DNA of 64,000 bases from Stutzerimonas stutzeri (GTDB lineage Bacteria; Pseudomonadota; Gammaproteobacteria; Pseudomonadales; Pseudomonadaceae). A program made the position numbers and the translations under genes. The notes beneath the pieces are model-generated. The model was not told the origin of the DNA, did not search any database, and was given only the letters and a program-made list of their open reading frames with translations. The stretch spans positions 4,526,001 to 4,590,000 of the forward strand of contig NZ_CP139348.1 in NCBI RefSeq assembly GCF_038561965.1, given 5' to 3'. Shown here piece after piece: positions 17,406 through 24,855 of this stretch; within the stretch, counting starts at the first letter, position 1; each line of letters begins with the position of its first letter.

Positions 17406-18626
17406 CTAGGTCCAGAGATCATCGAGATTGCTGAAGCCCCAGGCGGCGGGGTCTTCGCGGCCGACGATACGGTCGTTGCACTGTGGATTGGACAGGTCCA
17501 GGTCCTGCGGTGGGATCGTTGCGCGCGAGCGGGTGGAGTAGAACAACTTCAAGCGTGGCGCCGTCAGCTGTTGTGCGTTGTGCTCGATGACGACGCCGAG
17601 CCGCCCCGATTGCAGGCGCACCAGCGAGCCCAGCGGGTAAATGCCCACCGTGCGCACGAAGGCGTGCAGTATCTGGGTATCGAAGTGCCCATTCCATTGC
17701 GCCATGCGCGCCAGCGACCCCGAGGCATCCCAGGCCGTCTTGTACGGGCGATCCGAGGTGATGGCGTCATAAACGTCGCAGATCGCTCCCATGCGTGCCA
17801 GCTGGCTGATCTGCTCGCCCGCCAGGCCATAGGGATAACCGGTCCCGTCCATCTTTTCGTGGTGATGCAGGCAAACATCCAGCACTGCGTCGGAAAACGC
17901 CGTGCTGGCACCGAGCAGCATGGCGTGGCCACGTTCGGGATGGCTGCGCATGACCGCGAATTCGCCGTCGCTGAGCTTGCCCGGTTTGTTCAGCACATCC
18001 AGCGGCATCGCCATCTTGCCGATGTCGTGCAGCAGCCCGGCCATGCCCGCTTCCTGCACCGCGTGCTCACTCAACCCCAGCTGGCGGCCCAGCGCGACCA
18101 TCAGCGCGCAAACGGCCACGGAATGCATATAGGTGTATTCGTCTTTGGTCTTCAGCCGCGCCAGGCTCAGCAGTGCCGAGCTGTTGCGCGCCAGCGACGC
18201 GGAGATCTGCTCCACCAGCGGCAGGCACTGCTGCGGGTCGACGGCTTTGCCCAGACGCGCCTCATTGAACAGCGAAGTCACCTGTTGCTTGGAGCGCTTG
18301 AGCAGCTGCGTGGCGCGCTGCAGCTCGTCCTGCACACTGCACTGCTGCTGCGCCTGGGGTGGCGCAACCGGACGAACCACCGCGGCAAGTGCTTCGGCGA
18401 GCAACGGCGGGGCCTCGGCAGTTGGTGGTGTCGCCGTTTCGACGTCGACGCCTTTGCCTACGTCGATCCATACCGCGGTAATGCCGCTGCCGCGCAACGC
18501 CTGCAGATCGGCCGGGTCGGTCAGCAGGAACTTGCTGCGCCAGAATGAGTGATCGAACCAGCTGCCATCCAGCGCATGGACGTACATCCCGAAGCGGAGT
18601 TGGCTGACAAGGATTTTTCTAAGCAA
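17406..18626 (-). CDS. HD-GYP domain cyclic-di-GMP phosphodiesterase
   Basis: About 406 residues. The start is placed at a TTG at 18626 (MLRKILVSQLRFGMYV, with GAGGTC upstream) because that is the usual N-terminus of this family; the frame extends further upstream without family-like sequence. An N-terminal DUF3391-type region is followed by the HD-GYP domain with HD at about residues 200-201 (LLHDIGK), HPERG, and HHHEKMDGTGYPYGL. This predicts hydrolysis of c-di-GMP. No membrane segment is visible. It could affect the switch between motility and biofilm, but no direct link to the flagellar genes is seen. Confidence 0.9.
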   Translation of the reverse strand: MLRKILVSQLRFGMYVHALDGSWFDHSFWRSKFLLTDPADLQALRGSGITAVWIDVGKGVDVETATPPTAEAPPLLAEALAAVVRPVAPPQAQQQCSVQDELQRATQLLKRSKQQVTSLFNEARLGKAVDPQQCLPLVEQISASLARNSSALLSLARLKTKDEYTYMHSVAVCALMVALGRQLGLSEHAVQEAGMAGLLHDIGKMAMPLDVLNKPGKLSDGEFAVMRSHPERGHAMLLGASTAFSDAVLDVCLHHHEKMDGTGYPYGLAGEQISQLARMGAICDVYDAITSDRPYKTAWDASGSLARMAQWNGHFDTQILHAFVRTVGIYPLGSLVRLQSGRLGVVIEHNAQQLTAPRLKLFYSTRSRATIPPQDLDLSNPQCNDRIVGREDPAAWGFSNLDDLWT

Positions 18627-18826
18627 AGCGGACCTCGACTGATGGAGCGAGCTGGCCGTTCCGTGCAAGCGATCCCTGCTAGAGCTGATACGAACTTTCG
18701 TAGCACACCCATGATGCCCTTTGGCCAGCGCGGCGTCATATAGCACTTTGTAACCGTACGCATGGCGATCCTGCCGGCCCGGTGCGCTTTCGCTTACCAT
18801 CGTCGCGTCCCGTCGCGAGCGCTGTC

Positions 18827-20584
18827 ATGTCTGCACTGTCCAATCGTTTGCGTGTAACCCTGATCGTCGCGCTGATTCTCGCCGGCCTGCTCCTGAGCAT
18901 GTACTGGGCCGGACGGCTGGCCGAACAGCGCGCCTGGGCCGAGCGCAGTCAGGAATCCCAGGGTCAGCTGGAGCTCTATGCCCAGGCGATCCATACCCAG
19001 GTCGAGCGCTTCCGCTCGGTGCCGGCGCTGCTGGCACTGGACAGCGACATCCAGGCTTTACTCGCCGAGCCGACCAACCGCGGCCTGCGCCGGGAGCTCA
19101 ACCAGCGCCTGGAACAGCAGAATCACGCCGCGGGGTCGTCGGTGCTGTACCTGCTCGACCGCAACGGCGAAACCATCGCCGCCAGCAACTGGCGCGACTG
19201 GAGCAGCTTCGTCGGCAACAACTATGCCTTCCGCCCCTACTTTCGTGATGCGGTGAGCCACGACAGCGGTCGCTATTTCGCAGTCGGCGTCACCACCGGC
19301 ATTCCCGGTTACTTCCTCTCCAGCTCGGTGAAGAATGCGGCCGGCGAAGTGCTCGGCGTGCTGGTGGTCAAGCTGGAGCTGGAAGACATGCAGCGCGACT
19401 GGGTTGGCCAGCCGGGCATCCTGCTGATCGCCGATTCGCTGGATATCGTCATCCTCACCAACCGCCCGGCCTGGCGCTTCCGCTACCTGCGTCCGCTCAG
19501 CGATGAGGTGCGCAGCCGCCTGGTCGACGCCCGACGCTACGCCGAACAAACCCTGCAGCCGCTGCAGAGCAGCCGTGTGCAGCAACTCGCCGAGGGCAGC
19601 GAGCGGCGCCTGGTAGACGGCCCGGATGGTCGCCGCGAGTACCTCTGGCAGCGGCTGGCGCTGCCGGAAGACGACTGGACCTTGCACCTGCTGCACGACC
19701 CGCAGATGGTGGTCGCCAGTGTGCGCAGCTATCGCCTCGCCGCAGCGGGTGTATGGATGACGCTGGCCTTTCTGCTGCTTTACCTGGCGCAGCGACGCAA
19801 GACGCGGCGCGTGGAGATGCGCAGCCGCAGCGAGCTGGAGCGACTGGTACACGAGCGCACCCGCGAACTGCACACCGCCCAGGACGAACTGGTGCATGCC
19901 GCGCGCATGGCCGCTCTGGGGCAGATGTCCGCTGCCCTCGCCCACGAGATCAACCAACCGCTGACCGCATTACGCATGCAGCTGGCCAGCCTGCGCCTGT
20001 TGCTCGACAGTGGCCGTGATGGCGAGGTGCGCGAAGGCCTCGGCCATGTCGAAGGCCTGCTCGAACGCATGGCGGCGCTGACCGGGCATCTGAAGACCTT
20101 TGCCCGCAAGAGCCCGGCCGGGCTGCGCCAGCGCCTGAGCCTGGCCGAGGTGCTGGAACAGGCACTGCAATTGCTCTCGCCGCGCATTCGCAGCGAGCAG
20201 GTCGAGGTGTTCCGCCAGGTGCCGACCGAGGCCATGGTCAGTGGCGATGCCATTCGCCTTGAGCAGGTGCTGATCAACCTGCTGCACAACGCGCTGGATG
20301 CCATGGCCGAACGCCCGCAGCGACGCCTGCGCATCCTCTGCCAACTTACAGGTGACAGCTGGCAACTCAGTGTCGGCGATAACGGCGGCGGTATCGCCAG
20401 CGAGCATCTGGACCAGGTGTTCGAGCCCTTCTTTACCACCAAGCCGGTCGGGCAGGGGCTGGGCCTCGGGTTGGCGGTGTCCTACGGCATCGTGCGTGAC
20501 ATGGGTGGAGTTCTAGACGTGTGCAACGACGAGCAGGGCGCGGTGTTCACCCTTACGCTGCCGGCTGCCGAAGGGCATCTTTAA
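18827..20584 (+). CDS. dctB: C4-dicarboxylate sensor histidine kinase DctB
   Basis: 585 residues: a membrane helix near residues 8-28, a periplasmic double-Cache sensor region with the DctB-type pattern (ASNW, FVGNNYAFRPYF, GYFLSSSV), and a second helix near 305-325. Then come HisKA with phospho-acceptor H373 (ALAHEINQPL) and an ATPase domain (GDNGGGI, GQGLGLGLAVS). The start at 18827 gives the usual N-terminus. It should phosphorylate DctD in response to succinate, fumarate or malate. No dct transporter gene is in the window. Confidence 0.88.
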   Translation: MSALSNRLRVTLIVALILAGLLLSMYWAGRLAEQRAWAERSQESQGQLELYAQAIHTQVERFRSVPALLALDSDIQALLAEPTNRGLRRELNQRLEQQNHAAGSSVLYLLDRNGETIAASNWRDWSSFVGNNYAFRPYFRDAVSHDSGRYFAVGVTTGIPGYFLSSSVKNAAGEVLGVLVVKLELEDMQRDWVGQPGILLIADSLDIVILTNRPAWRFRYLRPLSDEVRSRLVDARRYAEQTLQPLQSSRVQQLAEGSERRLVDGPDGRREYLWQRLALPEDDWTLHLLHDPQMVVASVRSYRLAAAGVWMTLAFLLLYLAQRRKTRRVEMRSRSELERLVHERTRELHTAQDELVHAARMAALGQMSAALAHEINQPLTALRMQLASLRLLLDSGRDGEVREGLGHVEGLLERMAALTGHLKTFARKSPAGLRQRLSLAEVLEQALQLLSPRIRSEQVEVFRQVPTEAMVSGDAIRLEQVLINLLHNALDAMAERPQRRLRILCQLTGDSWQLSVGDNGGGIASEHLDQVFEPFFTTKPVGQGLGLGLAVSYGIVRDMGGVLDVCNDEQGAVFTLTLPAAEGHL

Positions 20585-20855
20585 AAACTATTCGCGTGGT
20601 TATTGCCGAGTTAGAAACAGGCTTAGGTGCAAGTCCCAACTTGGGGCGCTCAACTCGGCGCTCCCGGCTAGCGGTACTGGCTAGGCACCTCCAAGAAAAT
20701 ACTCATTTACCGCTCGTAGAGTCGAGCGCAACTCCGAGCGTTTTCCACCCGTTGCTTCCGGGCTGCCGCTGATATCGGCTGACTGATTTTTACAGGCGCC
20801 CCGAAGCGCCAACCGCCGAGTAAACTGCGGCGACGCGACCGCGAGGAAACAGGTA
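20585..20855 (+). other. dctB-dctD gap with candidate structured RNA
   Basis: 271 bp without a supported gene between two genes that usually abut. It has a perfect 8-bp inverted repeat (GCCGAGTT 20605-20612 / AACTCGGC 20652-20659) enclosing a smaller 5-bp hairpin (CAAGT 20630-20634 / ACTTG 20639-20643). Further short complementary stretches follow to about 20770. No known riboswitch or small RNA family was recognised. Confidence 0.5.
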
Positions 20856-22208
20856 ATGAGCGGGCAGGTAATCTTCATCGATGACGAGGCGGCGATCCGC
20901 CAGGCCGTGCAACAGTGGCTGGAGCTGTCCGGCTTTAAGGTGCGCACCTTTTCCCGCGCTCGCGAAGCGCTGACGGCACTGGATCGCGACTTTCCCGGCG
21001 TGCTGATCAGCGATGTGCGCATGCCCGACCTCGACGGCCTCGGCCTGCTCGAACAGCTGGTGGAGCTGGACGCCGACCTGCCGGTGATCATGGTCACCGG
21101 CCATGGCGACGTGCCCATGGCGGTGCAGGCGCTGCGCCAGGGCGCCTACGACTTCATCGAAAAACCCTTCACCCCCGAGCGCCTGCTCGACAGTGTGCGC
21201 CGCGCCATGGACAAGCGCCGGCTGGTCTGCGAGAACCGTCAGCTGCGCGAGCAGTTCGCCCGCAAAGGACGCATCGAGTCGCAGCTGCTCGGCGTCTCCC
21301 GCGCCATGGACAATCTACGCCGGCAGGTGCTGGAACTGGCCGGCACCGACGTCAACGTGCTGATCCGCGGCGAGACCGGCAGCGGCAAAGAGCAGGTCGC
21401 GCGTTGCCTGCACGACTTTAGCCCGCGTTCCGCCGGGCCCTTCGTGGCGCTGAACTGCGCGGCGATCCCGGAAACCATCTTCGAGAGCGAGCTGTTTGGC
21501 CATGAGAGCGGCGCCTTCACCGGCGCCCAGGGCAAGCGCATCGGGCGCATCGAACACGCCGCCGGCGGCACGCTGTTCCTCGATGAGATCGAGAGCATGC
21601 CGCTGGCCCAGCAGGTCAAGCTGCTGCGCGTGTTGCAGGAAAAGACCCTGGAACGGCTGGGCTCGAACCGCAGTATCGAAGTCGACCTGCGGGTAATCAG
21701 CGCGGCCAAGCCGGACCTGCTGGAAGAAGTGCGTGGCGGACGCTTCCGCGAGGACTTGCTGTACCGGCTGAACGTCGCCGAGCTGCACATCCCGCCGCTA
21801 CGCGAACGCCGCGAAGACATTCCGCTACTGTTCGAACACTTTTCCAGCCAGGCCGCCCAGCGCCACGGACGCGCCGCGCCACCGATGACGCCGGGCGAGC
21901 TGACGCAACTGCTCGCCCACGACTGGCCGGGCAACGTGCGCGAACTGATCAACGCCGCCGAACGCCATGCACTTGGCCTGACGCCACCCACTGCCAACAA
22001 TCCATCCAACACAGCCGGCAGCTCCCTGGCTGACCAAATGGAAGCCTTCGAAGCACAATGCCTGCACAGCGCGCTGCAGCAGTGCAAAGGCAACATCACC
22101 GAGGTCATGACCCAGCTGCAGCTGCCCCGCCGCACCCTCAACGAGAAAATGCAGCGCCACGGGCTGAGCCGCAGTGATTATTTGCCGGCCGGTAGTGGCG
22201 ACACCTGA
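20856..22208 (+). CDS. dctD: C4-dicarboxylate response regulator DctD (sigma-54 activator)
   Basis: 450 residues, NtrC family. Receiver domain with phospho-acceptor D53 (ISDVRMPDLDG), AAA+ domain with Walker A GETGSGKEQ and the sigma-54 contact loop GAFTGA, and a C-terminal Fis-type helix-turn-helix (LQLPRRTLNEKMQRHGL). It should activate a sigma-54 promoter of a C4-dicarboxylate transporter elsewhere in the genome. The start has GAGGAAACAG upstream. Confidence 0.9.
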   Translation: MSGQVIFIDDEAAIRQAVQQWLELSGFKVRTFSRAREALTALDRDFPGVLISDVRMPDLDGLGLLEQLVELDADLPVIMVTGHGDVPMAVQALRQGAYDFIEKPFTPERLLDSVRRAMDKRRLVCENRQLREQFARKGRIESQLLGVSRAMDNLRRQVLELAGTDVNVLIRGETGSGKEQVARCLHDFSPRSAGPFVALNCAAIPETIFESELFGHESGAFTGAQGKRIGRIEHAAGGTLFLDEIESMPLAQQVKLLRVLQEKTLERLGSNRSIEVDLRVISAAKPDLLEEVRGGRFREDLLYRLNVAELHIPPLRERREDIPLLFEHFSSQAAQRHGRAAPPMTPGELTQLLAHDWPGNVRELINAAERHALGLTPPTANNPSNTAGSSLADQMEAFEAQCLHSALQQCKGNITEVMTQLQLPRRTLNEKMQRHGLSRSDYLPAGSGDT

Positions 22209-22266
22209 TCACAGCGTCGCTCGCACCGCTTCACTGCCAGCCCCCACCGTAGCTCGCCGCCATCTT

Positions 22267-22290
22267 GTAGGGTGGGCTTTAGCCCACCAA
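22267..22290 (+). repeat. REP-like palindrome 3
   Basis: GTAGGGTGGGCT-TT-AGCCCACC. In opposite orientation to the copy 54 bp away at 22344-22368, so the two make an inverted REP pair between dctD and the convergent sigma factor gene. Confidence 0.75.
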
Positions 22291-22343
22291 CACCCGGTGA
22301 CGCGGCACGACGAAGCGCCAACAAGCACGCTGCCGAAGCGCAA

Positions 22344-22368
22344 TTGGTGGGCTGAAGCCCACCCTACG
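22344..22368 (+). repeat. REP-like palindrome 4
   Basis: TTGGTGGGCT-GA-AGCCCACC followed by CTACG, the same orientation as the copies at 12093 and 12231. Lying between convergent genes, the pair could act as a bidirectional transcription stop. Confidence 0.75.
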
Positions 22369-22413
22369 TGCTGACACGTGGGAGCACTGCGGCGGGAGCG
22401 TGGAACTGTTGAA

Positions 22414-23655
22414 TCAACTGTCCAGCTCATCCAGCTGGCGCTGTAGAAAACGCCGTTCCGGCTCCAGCCGAACCAGATGCAGCGCTCTGTCATAAGCCTC
22501 CCGCGCTTCATCTTTACGTGCCAGCCGGCTCAGCAGATCGGCTCGGGTGGCATGGCTGAGGTGATAGTCCCGCAGATCACCACGCTCCAGCAGTTTATCC
22601 ACCAGCAACAGACCCGCCTCGGGACCATCACGCATGGCCACGGCCACCGCGCGGTTCAGCTCCACCACCGGCGACGGGCTCAACTGCAGCAGCACATCGT
22701 AAAGCCGGACGATCTGCGCCCAGTCGGTCGCCTCAGCACTCGGCGCCTCGGCATGCACAGCGACGATGGCCGCCTGCAGCGCGTAGGGCCCAAATGCACG
22801 GCGGGTCAGCGCCAGCTGCACCAACTGCACCCCTTCGGCGATCTGCTGCCGGTTCCAGCGGCTGCGATCCTGTTCGTCGAGTCGAACCAGTTCACCGGCA
22901 TCATCGGTACGCGCGGCGCGGCGGGAGTCGTGCAACAGCATCAGCGCCAGCAGACCCATCGCTTCGGCGTTGGGCAGCAGCTCGAGCAACAATCGACCCA
23001 GCCGGATCGCCTCGGCGCATAAGTCGGCGCGGGTCAGCTCGGCGCCAGCCGACGCGGTGTAGCCCTCGTTGAACACCAGGTAAACCACCCGCAGCACGCT
23101 CTCCAGACGCGCCGGCAGCTCATCGCGTTCCGGCACCCGATAGGGCAGCTGGGCATCACGGATCTTCGCCTTGGCGCGCACGATGCGCTGGGCGATGGTG
23201 GCTGGCGGAGCAAGAAATGCGCGGGCGATTTCCTCGGTGGTCAGGTCACAGACCTCGCGCAGCGTCAGCGCAACACGGGCATCGGCCGGCAATGCCGGGT
23301 GGCAGCAGGTGAAGATCAGCCGCAGACGATCATCTTCCATCTCGTCGACCTCCACCGTCTGCGCCGCGTCTTCCAGCTGTTCAGCCAGCAGCCGCAACGA
23401 GGCATCGAAGCGCGCACCGCGGCGCAGGGCGTCGATAGCCTTGAAGCGGCCAGCGGAAACCAGCCAGGCGCGCGGGTTGTCCGGAACACCATCGCGCGGC
23501 CACTGCTGCAAGGCCGCGGCGAAGGCATCGTGCAAGGCTTCTTCGGCGCGATCGAAGTCGCCCAGCAGACGGATCAGCGTGGCCAGCACGCGCCGCGATT
23601 CGCTGCGGTAGACCGCCTCGACCCGCGCCACCATTAATGCCCCGGTCAGCGGCAT
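22414..23655 (-). CDS. ECF42-type RNA polymerase sigma factor
   Basis: 413 residues. Sigma-70 regions 2 and 4 occupy the first ~180 residues (SESRRVLATLIRLLGDFDRAEEALHDAF; EEIARAFLAPPATIAQRIVRAKAKI). A long C-terminal extension of about 200 residues contains the FNEGY segment typical of the DUF6596/ECF42 group. ECF42 factors are characteristically linked to DGPF (YCII) proteins rather than an anti-sigma factor, and one lies directly upstream (2-bp gap). The start could also be the ATG 21 nt further in. Confidence 0.87.
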   Translation of the reverse strand: MPLTGALMVARVEAVYRSESRRVLATLIRLLGDFDRAEEALHDAFAAALQQWPRDGVPDNPRAWLVSAGRFKAIDALRRGARFDASLRLLAEQLEDAAQTVEVDEMEDDRLRLIFTCCHPALPADARVALTLREVCDLTTEEIARAFLAPPATIAQRIVRAKAKIRDAQLPYRVPERDELPARLESVLRVVYLVFNEGYTASAGAELTRADLCAEAIRLGRLLLELLPNAEAMGLLALMLLHDSRRAARTDDAGELVRLDEQDRSRWNRQQIAEGVQLVQLALTRRAFGPYALQAAIVAVHAEAPSAEATDWAQIVRLYDVLLQLSPSPVVELNRAVAVAMRDGPEAGLLLVDKLLERGDLRDYHLSHATRADLLSRLARKDEAREAYDRALHLVRLEPERRFLQRQLDELDS

Positions 23656-23657
23656 GT

Positions 23658-24014
23658 TCAGCGCTGCGGCAGCTGGCGCAACGGCCGGACCTCGACGCAG
23701 CCGAGGCTGGCCGGCGGAATCTTCGCCGCGATGGCTTCGGCCTCTGCTTGGTCAGCCGCCTCGATCAGGTAGAAGCCCGCCAGCTGCTCGCGGGTTTCGG
23801 CGAAGGGGCCGTCGACCACCGAGGTGACGCCGTCCCGCACGCGCACCGTGCGCGCGGTACGCACCGACTGCAACGGTTCGCCAGCAAGCATATGGCCGCT
23901 GGCGCGCAGCTCCTCGGCGCAACTCAAACAACGCGCGACCAGCGCATGCCACTGCTCATCGGTCATCGCATCCACACGCTGCTCGTCGTAATAGATCAGG
24001 CACAGGTAGTTCAT
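23658..24014 (-). CDS. YCII/DGPF-domain protein linked to the sigma factor
   Basis: 118 residues starting MNYLCLIYYDE and containing VVDGPFAETREQLAGFYLIEA, the DGPF signature. Genes of this type accompany ECF42 sigma factors, and this one is co-directional and 2 bp before the sigma start. The biochemical role of the family is unknown. Confidence 0.88.
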   Translation of the reverse strand: MNYLCLIYYDEQRVDAMTDEQWHALVARCLSCAEELRASGHMLAGEPLQSVRTARTVRVRDGVTSVVDGPFAETREQLAGFYLIEAADQAEAEAIAAKIPPASLGCVEVRPLRQLPQR

Positions 24015-24102
24015 GGCGGGGCTTCGTCTGCCGGCAACGCAGCAAAGCTAGCACCCGGTGGCGAAGCGCGCCTGATCGAGCGACGAAGTTCGCAGGCCAG
24101 TC

Positions 24103-24567
24103 TCAGCCCGCCTGCTGGTGCGCAGGCGACGGTGCCTGATCCATGCACACCTGGCCGGTCTGCATGTCGAACGGCATCGAGAAATGCTCATGGATGACCT
24201 TCCACTCGCCGTCACGTCGAGCCCAGACACGTGTGCCCCGCATCCAGGCGGTCTGCATCTCGCCTTCGGCGTTGGGCCCGCCGCAATGGGTAAGCATGCG
24301 GCTGCAGGCCATGTCACCGCTGACATCCACGTGCAGCTCGTGGGTCTCGAAAAAACCTTCGCCCTGGCAAAATTCGAAGCAGCGCTGCCAATGCTCGCGG
24401 TAGGCGCTTACGCCTTTGAATTGCAGCACGCCGACTGCATCGAACGCGACCACGTCCTGCGCGTACTGCGCCATGATCCGGTCGAGATCCTTGGCCACGG
24501 TGGCCTGCTCGAAGGTTTCGTGTAGTTGCCGAATGGTGATTTCGTTCTCGCGGGTTTCGGTATTCAT
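24103..24567 (-). CDS. SnoaL/DUF4440-like (NTF2 fold) protein
   Basis: 154 residues with the NTF2-like pattern: an N-terminal helix (IRQLHETFEQATVAKDLDRIM), then YAQDVVAFDAVG, and C-terminal strands (TAWMRGTRVWARRDGEWKVIHEHFS). Members bind small hydrophobic ligands or act as enzymes, and the substrate is unknown. It is 88 bp upstream of the DGPF gene on the same strand, so it may belong to the ECF42 regulon or operon. Confidence 0.82.
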   Translation of the reverse strand: MNTETRENEITIRQLHETFEQATVAKDLDRIMAQYAQDVVAFDAVGVLQFKGVSAYREHWQRCFEFCQGEGFFETHELHVDVSGDMACSRMLTHCGGPNAEGEMQTAWMRGTRVWARRDGEWKVIHEHFSMPFDMQTGQVCMDQAPSPAHQQAG

Positions 24568-24855
24568 GTCCGTCTCCTGTCATCTGATTGAACGGGGTTC
24601 ACCAGCTAGTCGTCTGGCACATCCCTGAATCGACAAATCAGAAGGTTTTTTTGCAGATGATCGGAACGCGACGGGCCGCGGGCCAGACAGCCTGAACGGT
24701 AGGCGCGCCACTGCGCCGCGGTACCGCCAGACGAAATACGGTTGCGAACTGTTATCTTTTAGATACGATAGTGGCTCTCAGATGGCACTGGCTCTCATAT
24801 AGCCCGCCTCGCCGTCATCCGCCGCCCTCACAGCTCAACGTCCGGTCAGGTCACC
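24568..24855 (+). promoter_or_regulatory. Upstream region of the TonB-dependent receptor
   Basis: An exact 9-bp direct repeat TGGCTCTCA occurs at 24772-24780 and 24789-24797. Just before it is an AT-rich stretch (GTTATCTTTTAGATACGATA, about 24751-24770) that weakly resembles a Fur box. These may be regulator sites controlling the receptor operon. Neither is certain. Confidence 0.35.

Noticed and set aside
24751..24770. Fur box before the siderophore receptor
   Set aside because: Too few matches to the 19-bp consensus to list as a site; kept only as a hint in the upstream-region entry.
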